Positions 8,432-16,315 of a stretch of DNA of 23,046 bases are shown one piece after another. The stretch's first letter is position 1, and every line of letters begins with the position of its first letter. The translations under genes were made by a program, and so were the position numbers. Source of the DNA: a virus. Under the pieces are notes generated by a model. It did no database searches, was not told where the DNA came from, and saw nothing but the letters and a program-made list of their open reading frames with translations. The stretch is from positions 1 to 23,046 of the IMG/VR virus record IMGVR_UViG_3300027791_000144; one strand, written 5' to 3'.

Positions 8432-10225
8432 TTATTCTAGCGCGAGGCTTAGGTCATCATTTGACATGAGGGCTATTTCTTCAGGGGTTAAACCTTGGGC
8501 AGTCGCTTGTTGGACTAAGAGGACCCGCGTAGCTGCGTCTTCTCGCTCTTGTCGCTCGGTCTCTTGTATTACAACTTGGTTCTCTTCGAGTAAGCCTTCA
8601 GCCGAAGCTAATGTCTCTAACTCTACCAATGTGGGATATATTCTTTGTCTAACTTCTTGAGCTACCCTCATCTGTTCCAGAGGTTCCAAGACACGACCTA
8701 ACTCAGCCTTTAAAGCTGAAGAAGCCTTTAGATATTCCATATTATAGGTATCAATCGCTAATGATGTTCTGATACGGTTCTCACCAGTAGATACTCCAAA
8801 CTCTGTAGCGTACCCGAGAGATGTTATAAAATTGTCTCGCTCTTTTGAGGCGATACTAGAGGGGTCATAAACGGCTAATTGGTTTTCTGGATTTGCACCA
8901 ACTATTGATTTCCACTGAGCTAGAAGTGGAGCCATCTCTTTACCCTGAATCTTCCCATTACGCCTAGCTACGGCTAACATATTAAAGACCATAACAGGGT
9001 CTGTCTCCCTCATCACATCCATCTGCAGTTCAAAGAGTTCGTTAGGAGTTGCGGGGTTTCGTTCTTCTTCTTCAGCTTTTTGCTGTGCGTCTATGAAATT
9101 GGTCATAGAAATTAGCTGTGCGCTTGCACCAGCCACGCCATTTCTAGCGAGTACGCCTAATTCGTTAAGATGCTTAGTTATGATCTGTTGGGCCTGTTGA
9201 GCTACTGCATCATCCGGTGAACCTCGATCTGCTAGCGCAGCCATAATTATCTCACCGGACGATGCCGCTATTGTTACCTTCTGAGACTCTTTCCTTGCAT
9301 CGTTCTGAGCCTTTTCAGCCGCAGCAATGCTTGTAGCGATATCGCCTCTAGCTTTATATACAGCTTCTCGGGCTGCTGGTCCTCTTCCAAGGACGCCTGT
9401 ACCTGTGACAACCCCATCGAGAACATCGAGAACACTTAGGTCATTCTTTTCATAGGCTGTAAGAATTACGCTGTTGATTACTGTCTCGTTAATCTTTGCT
9501 CGGCTCATGCCATCGAGGTCAGCTTCTTTGACCTTCTGACTTAACCATACAGCAAGTTGTCCTTGCTTCTTCTGACGGACTTCCTCGGTATCGCCGGGTA
9601 AAAAGAGAGTATCGGTATAGGCACTAACTTCCATAGACCAAGCGTTGTAGTTGGCTTCTTTTTGGTACGCTATGTTTTTCTCTTTCCAAGCTGACCTGAA
9701 AGTCTCGTTAGCCTTTGCAGCTGCTCCTGAGAAGAACTCAGCTACCTCAACGTCACGATAACCATCGATGCCATTTGAAGATTGGAATTCCTCGTAGAAC
9801 TTATCAGTAAAGTCTTCGATAGCTTTAGGGTCGCCGTTCTTATACAACTTCTTAGCTACCAGAGCATTCTGTAGTTCATCAGTGTACCTAGCTGCCATCG
9901 TATTTAAGTGAGAAATTCTATACCCCTTACGGAGGTACGGACTTTCACCCTCTTGAATGATGCCATCTTTTACAGCCTGACCCATTGCTACCCGGTTAGT
10001 GTTATATAGTTCTACACCCGCTGCATATTCTGCTTCAGCAGCTCGTGCTTCAGCAGCTTGTATAGCGGGGGTAGCCTTCTGCTCTAAGCGTGACAGGGTA
10101 TTTGCTAAAGCCACAAAAGGACTACGCTGCACTACGCCACGCTGGTAAATATCTACGGGAGATGCTGTAGGTGCTACCGTCCCAATTTGCCCATCGAAGG
10201 GATTACCAATTGCTGGTCTAGCCAT
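8432..10225 (-). CDS. Internal virion protein C (T7 gp15-like ejection protein)
   Basis: A 597-residue, mostly helical, charged protein lying between the gp14- and gp16-like genes, where T7 encodes gp15 (747 residues), which forms the periplasmic tube during ejection. The assignment rests mainly on position. Supporting features are length, absence of a signal peptide, a Gly/Pro-rich start (MARPAIGNPFDGQIGTVAP) and a long Ala/Glu-rich helical body (for example QAAEARAAEAEYAAGVELY near 57-75 and Glu-rich coiled segments near the end). It is shorter than T7 gp15. An AGGGAT site precedes the ATG, and the gene ends 10 bases before the gp16-like start. Confidence 0.78.
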   Translation of the reverse strand: MARPAIGNPFDGQIGTVAPTASPVDIYQRGVVQRSPFVALANTLSRLEQKATPAIQAAEARAAEAEYAAGVELYNTNRVAMGQAVKDGIIQEGESPYLRKGYRISHLNTMAARYTDELQNALVAKKLYKNGDPKAIEDFTDKFYEEFQSSNGIDGYRDVEVAEFFSGAAAKANETFRSAWKEKNIAYQKEANYNAWSMEVSAYTDTLFLPGDTEEVRQKKQGQLAVWLSQKVKEADLDGMSRAKINETVINSVILTAYEKNDLSVLDVLDGVVTGTGVLGRGPAAREAVYKARGDIATSIAAAEKAQNDARKESQKVTIAASSGEIIMAALADRGSPDDAVAQQAQQIITKHLNELGVLARNGVAGASAQLISMTNFIDAQQKAEEEERNPATPNELFELQMDVMRETDPVMVFNMLAVARRNGKIQGKEMAPLLAQWKSIVGANPENQLAVYDPSSIASKERDNFITSLGYATEFGVSTGENRIRTSLAIDTYNMEYLKASSALKAELGRVLEPLEQMRVAQEVRQRIYPTLVELETLASAEGLLEENQVVIQETERQEREDAATRVLLVQQATAQGLTPEEIALMSNDDLSLALE

Positions 10226-10236
10226 TTTTTATATCC

Positions 10237-10863
10237 CTATATACTAGCGTTACGCGCTTTGGAGTCGGCATAATCAATGCCAAATCCAGCGATGGGTTCA
10301 ACTACGTTAAACAGTGTCTCGGCAAACCCAATAGGCTGCATAGAGGCGATGCGGTTAATAGCTTCGCTCTGGTAGCCAAGCTTATTCATTTCATTCTGTG
10401 ACTGAATACCTTCGAGGCGTTGGCTGATACGATCAGTCAGGACACCTTCAGAACGCTCAAAGTCATTTAGTAGTTGCGCTACGTTAGCGCCTTGAACCCC
10501 AGAGCCACCTGCAGCTGCCATAGCTGTGCCTTGTGCCTTCATAGCTTTAAGGTCAGCGTCTTGCTTCTGCTGAGATGCTTGGGTCTGCTCTTGTAAAACC
10601 CGAAGGTTTGATTGTTTAGACTTCAGGAAGTAGGCATCTTTAGCTGCTCTGGTATTCTGGACATATGCAGCGTTGGAGTTATTGGATTGATCCATTGCTC
10701 CAAGTACCTTCGCACCTGCGCTTATACCTTGAACGGCTAGTCCTACTTTAGACCATGTAGCTGCTGTAGTTGCGGCTGTGGCGGCTGTGCCTGCTACTGC
10801 TGCTGTTGTACCCACGCCTGCTGCTGTGGTGCCAAGGGTAGCCAGTGTCACTGGTTCACACAT
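10237..10863 (-). CDS. Internal virion protein B (T7 gp14-like)
   Basis: A 208-residue core/ejection protein; T7 gp14 is 196. It starts MCEPVTLATLGTTAAG, the typical start of this family. A long Ala/Gly/Thr hydrophobic stretch (about 5-58) could insert in the host envelope, since gp14 forms the outer-membrane channel during T7 DNA ejection. A Gln/Lys coiled-coil-like section (about 80-108) follows, then a Gly-rich turn GGSGVQGANVAQLLNDF and a helical end. A GAGGA ribosome-binding site in the end of the gp13-like gene serves it. The order gp13-gp14-gp15-gp16 is conserved. Confidence 0.88.
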   Translation of the reverse strand: MCEPVTLATLGTTAAGVGTTAAVAGTAATAATTAATWSKVGLAVQGISAGAKVLGAMDQSNNSNAAYVQNTRAAKDAYFLKSKQSNLRVLQEQTQASQQKQDADLKAMKAQGTAMAAAGGSGVQGANVAQLLNDFERSEGVLTDRISQRLEGIQSQNEMNKLGYQSEAINRIASMQPIGFAETLFNVVEPIAGFGIDYADSKARNASI

Positions 10864-11328
10864 TTATTTAATCCTCACAAATTCGTAGAAGAGCCTTTTC
10901 TCGGCCCCATAATTTTCGTGCTTGTTGATGAACGTGAAGCCCATCCAACGAAGCCACTTGATGTGGACTGAATTTCGGGCATCTACACAGTTAAAGAGAA
11001 CTAGATAGTCCTCAGAGAGATGCTTTAAGGCTCTCTTCGAGTTACGCAGGAATGTTGTCTGGTGCTGATAGATGTCATCTGTTGCGACCATCCAAACAAC
11101 TCCTGCGCCCTCTATATGGGAAGAATTAACAACCCCACAAAGACCCACGCGGTTACCATCAGGCGCGCGTAGGGTCAGAGAGATTGCCCCAAGATCAAGA
11201 CTTCGATGTAGGACACCACGAGGTTGTTTACCTGTAGAAGCCGTACACTCATTGTAATCTGCTTTTCTTAATCTTGGGGCAACGAAGTCGATATCTTCCA
11301 CCGTAGTTGGTGTAAGTAATTTATCCAT
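10864..11328 (-). CDS. Gp13-like internal virion protein (DUF2833, GNAT-like fold)
   Basis: A 154-residue protein at the T7 gene 13 position. The segments GAGVVWMVATDDIYQHQTTF (about 74-93), YLVLFNCVDARNSVHIKWL and RWMGFTFINKHENYG are the recognisable core of the phage gp13/DUF2833 family, which resembles GNAT acetyltransferases but has no demonstrated enzyme activity. In T7, gp13 is needed for correct virion assembly and is absent or minor in the finished particle. The start overlaps the gp12-like stop by 8 bases (ATGGATAA) and its stop abuts the gp14-like ATG. Confidence 0.85.
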   Translation of the reverse strand: MDKLLTPTTVEDIDFVAPRLRKADYNECTASTGKQPRGVLHRSLDLGAISLTLRAPDGNRVGLCGVVNSSHIEGAGVVWMVATDDIYQHQTTFLRNSKRALKHLSEDYLVLFNCVDARNSVHIKWLRWMGFTFINKHENYGAEKRLFYEFVRIK

Positions 11329-13675
11329 TAACTCGTCTGCTTCTCAGGTGCATCTGACCTTCCCACTCAGCCGATAGGAACTGGCAGGGGAGGTGGCTAG
11401 CACTCTCAATGGTTATCCGAATATTCTCGGCTTTAGACATAACAGGGAACCTGAAGTCTCCTGATGACAGAGTAGTAGAACCCAGCGTACTCGCACCGCT
11501 ACCAATCACTCGACCTGTAAATACATAGTCTAGAGATGTGGAGCTGGTCCGTTGCTGTACCTTCACAACGAAGTCACCGCTGTCTTGGTATCGAAGTAGC
11601 CAATGCTTAATCTGTAATCGACCACCTGTAATTGCTACCCGTCCACCGGAAGCTGTAGGCTCCTTTAGGGTGGGCTGAGAGAATTCATATGTCATTGTAT
11701 AACGCTCACCAATATAGAACTCAGTGGCTGTGTGGTCGCCTGCTACGACGACTGTAGTCGAGCTAGCGGATACTGTAGGTAACACCACACCCTGCGATGC
11801 CCCTCGACGTACAACTACGGGAGAGGTCAGTGCGAATGGCGTTGTGATTGTAGTCTGGTTAGCTGCACTAGAGTAAGTTTTAGTTACCTGTGCTTCTGTC
11901 ATCCTACCATCTAGGCGTGTTACATAGAGTTGATTTACATCGAAGCGCCCAGCATCAAAGTGAATCTGAAATAGAACAGTCTTACCTGCTTTATTTGCTA
12001 CCACATAAAGAGAACTCTCAATGAACTCGACACTCAGTATCTCGCAGCCACTTAAAGTGTACTTGATCCAAGCAGATTGTACCTTCTCTCTACCTGCTAT
12101 GTGATACTTATAAATATACATAGAGCTGGTATCCTGGGAAGTCAGACAAACTAGAGCATTCTCAGCTGTACTTGCTTCCATCTTGTAGACACCATCAGGG
12201 ACATACTTCGCCACATGGGATGTAATGTCTTGAGCATCTGATCGGTCAGTATCATCGATAACGTAGTATTCACGAACTGATGTGAAGCCACCCCGTTTAG
12301 CTGGGAAGTACACAACACTGCCAGCACTTGCAGGCTTAGAGGTTGTACTGGATTCATACTCAGTTGTCTGGCTGATCGATGTATTCTTAGGCGTGATGAA
12401 GTCAGCACCTTTGAGAATGAACTGTGTCTGATCTGAGAACAGCAATAGCTTCCGGTCAAACGGAATAGCATGTTTCAATGTGGACACCTTGGTGTGACTA
12501 GCAGCCACATCAATTGGATCGTTATCCAGTAGGGTCCTCGCAGTCGTTGCAAAGAAGTCAAAGTATTCTGACGTTCTCGACATGACTACGTTCTCATCCG
12601 ACAGGACACCTAGACGGTTCTGGAAGAAGAACACATCTGAAATCTTCTGATCTATGAACGATGGGTCTGGTACAGATACTAGGTCACCTACAGCCCTGTC
12701 ACCCCAGTTAGCTTCTTGAAACGTGAAGGAGCCATCAGATTGACGGATCAATAGGTGAGGCATGGTTGCAGCATCAACTTCATAGGTAATGCCGGGTTTA
12801 ACCCATTCTATCCATGTACCCTGACCAACGCTGCTCTGTGAGCCGTTGTCGCTTACAAACTTAACATAGTAATCATCAAAGTCATTTGTCTGGTCACCCT
12901 GAATGTGAGCTATATACCCTTCAGGAGCTGTCTCAGGTAAATCGTCGAAACGCTGTACTGTCCCAGAAGTGGGGGATAGACCTTGGTCAGCTAAACTGTC
13001 GTATGTAGCCATGTCGAAAGTAGCGTTACCTGTCTTAGTAATTACTACAGTCGAACCATCAGCCCGAGCAGTAAAATTAGATTGACCATCGATTGCTGTA
13101 GCTAATCGCGTAGCAATGTCATCTGTCCTAGTTTGGACTTGGTCAGTGGCAGACGTTGTAATGTTTGCAGCCTCAACACCATCTAGAAACACAGTGAACC
13201 GCTGGTTGTAGTCACCCTGCTTAACCGCAATCAAACCAGTGAATGGGTAGAGAGGGGTAAGGGCTGTCTCCATAGCTGTGGTCTGTGTTGAGTTAACTAT
13301 GAAAGTATAATCGGCAACCGTAACAGCCCTGAAGTCAGCTGCAGGAGTGGTACTATTTAGATAAGCTGTGCCATTAGGATATGCCACTGTCTTCTGGTTA
13401 CCTGCCAGATCATAGATAGAAACTTGATTACTAGCATTGATGAACATGAAGTATCGTTCATTTACATCTCTGTTAATCAAGTGTGTGAAGGACCCCGTGG
13501 TTTCGGAGTCACTAATTTTAGCCACATATTCTAGCGGTGGTCGCTTTTGTAATCCCTCAACCAAAGACGGAAACGCATTAACCTGCAGCTCTGCCTGAGA
13601 TGACAGACGAAGTGTAGGTGACTGCTGTGAAACGCCTTGGATTAGGTTGGGGATGGCAGAACTTATCATTCCCAT
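11321..13675 (-). CDS. Tail tubular protein B (T7 gp12-like nozzle)
   Basis: A 784-residue protein that forms the hexameric tail nozzle below the gp11 ring; T7 gp12 is 794 residues. The N-terminus contains IPNLIQGVSQQSPTLRL (about 8-24) and NAFPSLVEGLQKRPP (33-47), the strongest family signature. LFSDQTQFIL and the KRGGFTSVREYYV segment further in are also typical, as is the beta-rich, Thr/Ser-rich remainder. The first ATG (MGMISS) has an AGGAT site 8 bases upstream; Met3 is a possible alternative. It overlaps the gp11-like stop by one base and the gp13-like start by 8 bases. Confidence 0.94.
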   Translation of the reverse strand: MGMISSAIPNLIQGVSQQSPTLRLSSQAELQVNAFPSLVEGLQKRPPLEYVAKISDSETTGSFTHLINRDVNERYFMFINASNQVSIYDLAGNQKTVAYPNGTAYLNSTTPAADFRAVTVADYTFIVNSTQTTAMETALTPLYPFTGLIAVKQGDYNQRFTVFLDGVEAANITTSATDQVQTRTDDIATRLATAIDGQSNFTARADGSTVVITKTGNATFDMATYDSLADQGLSPTSGTVQRFDDLPETAPEGYIAHIQGDQTNDFDDYYVKFVSDNGSQSSVGQGTWIEWVKPGITYEVDAATMPHLLIRQSDGSFTFQEANWGDRAVGDLVSVPDPSFIDQKISDVFFFQNRLGVLSDENVVMSRTSEYFDFFATTARTLLDNDPIDVAASHTKVSTLKHAIPFDRKLLLFSDQTQFILKGADFITPKNTSISQTTEYESSTTSKPASAGSVVYFPAKRGGFTSVREYYVIDDTDRSDAQDITSHVAKYVPDGVYKMEASTAENALVCLTSQDTSSMYIYKYHIAGREKVQSAWIKYTLSGCEILSVEFIESSLYVVANKAGKTVLFQIHFDAGRFDVNQLYVTRLDGRMTEAQVTKTYSSAANQTTITTPFALTSPVVVRRGASQGVVLPTVSASSTTVVVAGDHTATEFYIGERYTMTYEFSQPTLKEPTASGGRVAITGGRLQIKHWLLRYQDSGDFVVKVQQRTSSTSLDYVFTGRVIGSGASTLGSTTLSSGDFRFPVMSKAENIRITIESASHLPCQFLSAEWEGQMHLRSRRVNG

Positions 13676-14262
13676 CAGAGTATCCTACGGTTATGTCCAC
13701 GGTTCAGGACACGGGCTACAGAGTAACTGTCCATCATATTGAAATCCGCTGTGTCACCTTCAAAGTCCTTGAGGTCTATGAGGGCCTTCTGTTCGTCTCG
13801 GGCAACCATCTTGTGGATAGTCTCGCTGTTAATCATACGATCAGAGAAGATGCGGGATGCGCGTGTTGTGATGTATTTCTTCACGACATCTGGGAGGACT
13901 ACAAAGTCTTGATAGTAGACTATGGTAGCCTCGACGGTGCCTGAGAATTCATAGGTACGATCAGTCAGGTTAAACAACTTACCTGAACGCACTACAGTAT
14001 TAAAGTCGGGGGTATCTATACGGGCCGCATCTGCGGGTATCGCAATGTGATTAAATTCGTCACGGCTAAGTTTAACTCGGTCTTCAGTGTTGAAGTGCCA
14101 GCCTTGGCCTTGGACCTCACGGCTCACCTCGGTCAACACTTGGTTAGCAATAGTCACATCAGTCACTTGGTTACCCGTCAGGGTGTTCACAGGTGCTTCA
14201 CCGATTGTCGTTAGCAGGACGTTGACTGCTTCTAATTCAGTCATGGACGTTGGTTTTGTCAT
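13675..14262 (-). CDS. Tail tubular protein A (T7 gp11-like)
   Basis: A 195-residue tail adaptor protein that forms the ring joining the portal to the nozzle. The N-terminal sequence MTELEAVNVLLTTIGEAPVN (from residue 7) followed by LTEVSREVQGQGWHFNTED is diagnostic of this family. T7 gp11 is 196 residues, nearly identical in length with the start chosen here. It follows the capsid terminator, and its stop shares a TGATG with the gp12-like gene, so the two tail-tube proteins are translationally coupled. Confidence 0.94.
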   Translation of the reverse strand: MTKPTSMTELEAVNVLLTTIGEAPVNTLTGNQVTDVTIANQVLTEVSREVQGQGWHFNTEDRVKLSRDEFNHIAIPADAARIDTPDFNTVVRSGKLFNLTDRTYEFSGTVEATIVYYQDFVVLPDVVKKYITTRASRIFSDRMINSETIHKMVARDEQKALIDLKDFEGDTADFNMMDSYSVARVLNRGHNRRIL

Positions 14263-14266
14263 GATG

Positions 14267-14271
14267 TCCTC
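14267..14271 (-). promoter_or_regulatory. Ribosome-binding site deciding the gp11-like start
   Basis: GAGGA on the minus strand lies 4 bases before the ATG at 14262. An in-frame upstream ATG at 14313 would add 17 residues, but it sits inside the terminator stem with no ribosome-binding site, and the added residues do not look like family sequence. The start at 14262 (MTKPTSMTELEAV) is therefore chosen. Confidence 0.85.
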
Positions 14272-14273
14272 AT

Positions 14274-14312
14274 AAAGAAAAAAATGGGCTGGCCCAATTA
14301 AGAGCCAACCCA
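14274..14312 (-). terminator. Intrinsic terminator after the capsid gene (T7 T-phi position)
   Basis: On the coding strand the capsid stop is followed by UGGGUUGGC, a ten-base loop and GCCAGCCCA (a nine-pair stem with one G-U), then UUUUUUUCUUU. Stem plus U-run is a textbook rho-independent terminator. The position, between coat protein and first tail gene, equals that of T7 T-phi. The next gene's ATG is only 11 bases past the U-run, so there is no room for a promoter, and tail genes must be reached by read-through. Confidence 0.9.
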
Positions 14313-14320
14313 AAAAGAAA

Positions 14321-15286
14321 TTAAGCAGATTTGATTTCTACTGAACACTCAGGACGCAAGATACCGTGGCCCATGGCGTATTTAGCAGCCATCAGTGTAC
14401 CTTGGTACATTACTTCAAAGTCACCGGAAGTACGCTCAACAGCAAGGTCCATCAATTTGACAGTACCCAATGCTTGCTTCTGCATAACTACAGCAACTGT
14501 GGTTGAGAAGTTACCGTGGTAAGTGTTGTTCTCACCAGTTACAGCTGATGCTATGTTTGTTGATGGGATGTTGTTAGATTTTACAATCTGAACACCAGCA
14601 ACTTTAAGAACTGTACCGTCTGCGTATACACCAGCACCACCGAAGTCACGGTTGATGACATCAGTTGTTTGTACCAATTGGTAGTATTGAGCAGGGCGAA
14701 CAATCGCTACGCGGTCATTCTCAGGAACGTCTTTCTCGTCCATAGCTTGAGCAGCAGCAAAGATAGAAGCAGCCAAAGATGCTCCGTTAGTTGCAGCATC
14801 TGCATCAGTGATAGCAGTACCACCGTTACCACCAGTTACAGTCGCAGCGCCACGAGCAGCCAATACGGCTAACTGAAGCAAGCGCAGGTCAAACTGCTTG
14901 GCAAGAGCCATACCCAACAAGCGGGAATACTCAGCACGGACATCATAGTGGTTCTTGGCCTCATCTATATTTGCAATAAATGTATCAGCAATCAGAACGT
15001 CATCGATGTTAACAACGATTTCGTTATGTGCAATTTTCTGTGTACCCAACAGAGGGGTGCCAACAACATGGTAAGCAGCGTTGGCTTTACCTGTCACTGG
15101 GAAAGAGGCTGACTTGCCAGACGCGATTGTGCGTGAGACATGCAGGTCTTTCATTACGTTAGTTTCGTCGAAGGCGGTGAGAACTTCACCAGCAAAGACT
15201 TTAAGGAACAGAGCCGAGGCTGCTGCGTTATCACCGGGGGTCGCCTTATTGACAACACCTAAGCGTGATGCGGTTACATTGGTCAT
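14321..15286 (-). CDS. Major capsid protein (T7 gp10-like, HK97 fold)
   Basis: A 321-residue major head protein. Characteristic family segments are GEVLTAFDETNVMKDLHVSR (about 33-52), GKSASFPVTGKANAAYH (57-73), LIADTFIANIDEAKNHYDVR (98-117) and the C-terminal VMYQGTLMAAKYAMGHGILR. These match coat proteins of marine T7-like podoviruses. The start has a TAGGAT ribosome-binding site 9 bases upstream and the expected MTNVTASRLG N-terminus. The gene is bracketed by a structured leader and an intrinsic terminator, as expected for the most abundant late product. I saw no slippery sequence near the stop that would give a longer gp10B-like form. Confidence 0.95.
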   Translation of the reverse strand: MTNVTASRLGVVNKATPGDNAAASALFLKVFAGEVLTAFDETNVMKDLHVSRTIASGKSASFPVTGKANAAYHVVGTPLLGTQKIAHNEIVVNIDDVLIADTFIANIDEAKNHYDVRAEYSRLLGMALAKQFDLRLLQLAVLAARGAATVTGGNGGTAITDADAATNGASLAASIFAAAQAMDEKDVPENDRVAIVRPAQYYQLVQTTDVINRDFGGAGVYADGTVLKVAGVQIVKSNNIPSTNIASAVTGENNTYHGNFSTTVAVVMQKQALGTVKLMDLAVERTSGDFEVMYQGTLMAAKYAMGHGILRPECSVEIKSA

Positions 15287-15481
15287 TTTCTTTATCCTAT
15301 GAAGAATTGATTTAGATTGAGAATGACTGTCGCTTACTACTTGTCTCGGTTGTCGGACGCATCCGGCCTAGTCGTTCATCTTTGATAGTCTCAGCCACCT
15401 AAAGAGGTGTGCTAGATGTTCTCGTGTCATAGGAATTGACGGGGGCGCAGTTAATACCTGACACCCCCGCCAGAGGTACTT
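15287..15481 (-). promoter_or_regulatory. Structured leader between scaffold and major capsid genes
   Basis: This 195-base stretch is the longest non-coding gap in the window and stands just upstream of the most highly expressed gene. On the coding (minus) strand it contains a strong hairpin right after the scaffold stop (15438-15471), a second smaller one (15394-15412, CACCT-CUUU-AGGUG with GC closing pairs and one bulged A) and a short third one (15354-15365, CGGA-UGCG-UCCG). The capsid ribosome-binding site (TAGGAT) is at the end. In T7 the equivalent gap carries the phi-10 promoter and an RNase III site. I found no convincing sigma-70 or T7-type promoter here, so the promoter role is inferred from position only. 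Confidence 0.55.
15438..15471 (-). other. Strong RNA hairpin after the scaffold stop codon
   Basis: Read on the minus strand, GGCGGGGGUGUCAG is followed by the loop GUAUUAA and CUGCGCCCCCGUC. About eight outer pairs (including one G-U) are followed by a further G-U, a G-C and a CAG:CUG closing helix with one bulged U. No U-tract follows (GUCAAUUCC), so it is a poor intrinsic terminator. An RNase processing site, a 3' stabiliser for the upstream messenger or a 5' stabiliser for the capsid messenger are all possible. Confidence 0.65.
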
Positions 15482-16177
15482 TTAAAATACCGAAGACCTA
15501 CCTAGCTTCTCTTCTACGTCCTTAGTGTACGCAGAGTCCTTGCCGTATCGTTGGTCTTTCATTGCAGCTACAACTTCCGCTGTGCTACGGAACTCATCTT
15601 TGGATGCGCCAGATGACTTACCGGAGAGCAGTTGAGGCTCAGAGCCATCCATTGCTTCCCGCTTAGATTGTAGCCATTCGACTGCCATCTTAGCGTTATC
15701 TGTGCTTGTCCCAACCATCTGGTTGTAGAGTTCAAGTTCTTTTGTATCGAGGCTATCTCTAGCCCAATCGGTTAGGTCGGCATAGCCTTCCTTCCCACCA
15801 GCGACTTCCATCACTGCGTCTGCATCTGCTGTCTGTGCGGATTGCATTCCCTTGATGTAGGTGTCCACCATCTCTTTGGGGTAACCCATACTCTCAAGTT
15901 CTGTGTAGCTTTCCTCACCCAACTCTCCAGAGCCAGCAAATTCCTCAGAGAACTTATTGAAGCTTACGGGTTCACTTTTAGGTGCCTCTGTTTCTGCTGG
16001 GGCTTCATCATCTGAAGGGGCAGATAGCTTCTTTTCTAGTTCGCTGTAGGATTTCGCTAGGTCCTCGGGAGAGCTGAATTTCTCAGGTAACCATTCAGGA
16101 CGTTCAGTTTGGTTATCCTCGGCAACGGGTGCTTCTGGGCCAGTATCGTCTGATACGATTGTGATGCTTTCACTCAT
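15482..16177 (-). CDS. Capsid assembly scaffolding protein (T7 gp9-like)
   Basis: A 231-residue acidic scaffolding protein that guides procapsid formation and leaves before maturation. The N-terminal half is highly acidic and Pro/Ser-rich (for example APSDDEAPAETEAP), with the WLPEKFSSPEDLAKSYSELEKKL segment typical of podovirus scaffolds at about 29-51. The C-terminal half is helical and more charged-balanced, with FRSTAEVVAAMKDQRYGKD near the end, which in this family contacts the coat protein. Its position directly before the major capsid gene is diagnostic. The ribosome-binding site (AAGGGAAGA) lies rather far from the ATG, inside the 44-residue gene, so translation may be coupled to that gene. 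Confidence 0.92.
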   Translation of the reverse strand: MSESITIVSDDTGPEAPVAEDNQTERPEWLPEKFSSPEDLAKSYSELEKKLSAPSDDEAPAETEAPKSEPVSFNKFSEEFAGSGELGEESYTELESMGYPKEMVDTYIKGMQSAQTADADAVMEVAGGKEGYADLTDWARDSLDTKELELYNQMVGTSTDNAKMAVEWLQSKREAMDGSEPQLLSGKSSGASKDEFRSTAEVVAAMKDQRYGKDSAYTKDVEEKLGRSSVF

Positions 16178-16180
16178 GCT

Positions 16181-16315
16181 TTAAAAATCTTCCCTTGTAC
16201 GAGTTGATTTCTTGAGAATGGTGGGAGCAGCCAACGGCTTCTTCTCAGGCGTGGAAGGTGCTTCGTTAGAGGCTCTATCCTTCTCCACCGCCTTGCTGTC
16301 TTTGGCTTTCAACAT
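16181..16315 (-). CDS. Small basic protein (44 residues) overlapping the portal 3' end
   Basis: A short ORF bridging portal and scaffold. It reads MLKAKDSKAVEKDRASNEA, then a PSTPEKKPLAAPTILKK linker, and ends STRTREDF. It is lysine/arginine-rich and likely disordered. Its first 41 bases overlap the portal gene in another frame. An AGGAAA ribosome-binding site (16321-16326) stands 5 bases from its ATG, and the scaffold gene starts 3 bases after its stop. Tight spacing and a good ribosome-binding site argue for a real gene. I cannot name a family. Its position between portal and scaffold suggests a head-assembly or minor capsid role. Confidence 0.65.
   Translation of the reverse strand: MLKAKDSKAVEKDRASNEAPSTPEKKPLAAPTILKKSTRTREDF

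Noticed and set aside
14263-14313. Upstream in-frame ATG adding 17 residues to the gp11-like tail protein
   Set aside because: It lies within the terminator stem, has no ribosome-binding site, and the added residues do not resemble the family; the ATG at 14262 has GAGGA in front and gives the family length.
14321-14400. Programmed frameshift giving a longer gp10B-like capsid protein
   Set aside because: No slippery heptamer is seen near the stop, and a terminator hairpin follows at once, leaving no extension domain.
15438-15471. Calling the GC-rich hairpin an intrinsic terminator
   Set aside because: There is no U-tract after the stem, so I list it only as an RNA structure of unknown role.
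15287-15481. Sigma-70 or T7-type promoter in the capsid leader
   Set aside because: No well-spaced -35/-10 pair and no repeated phage-promoter motif could be found by eye; only position suggests one.
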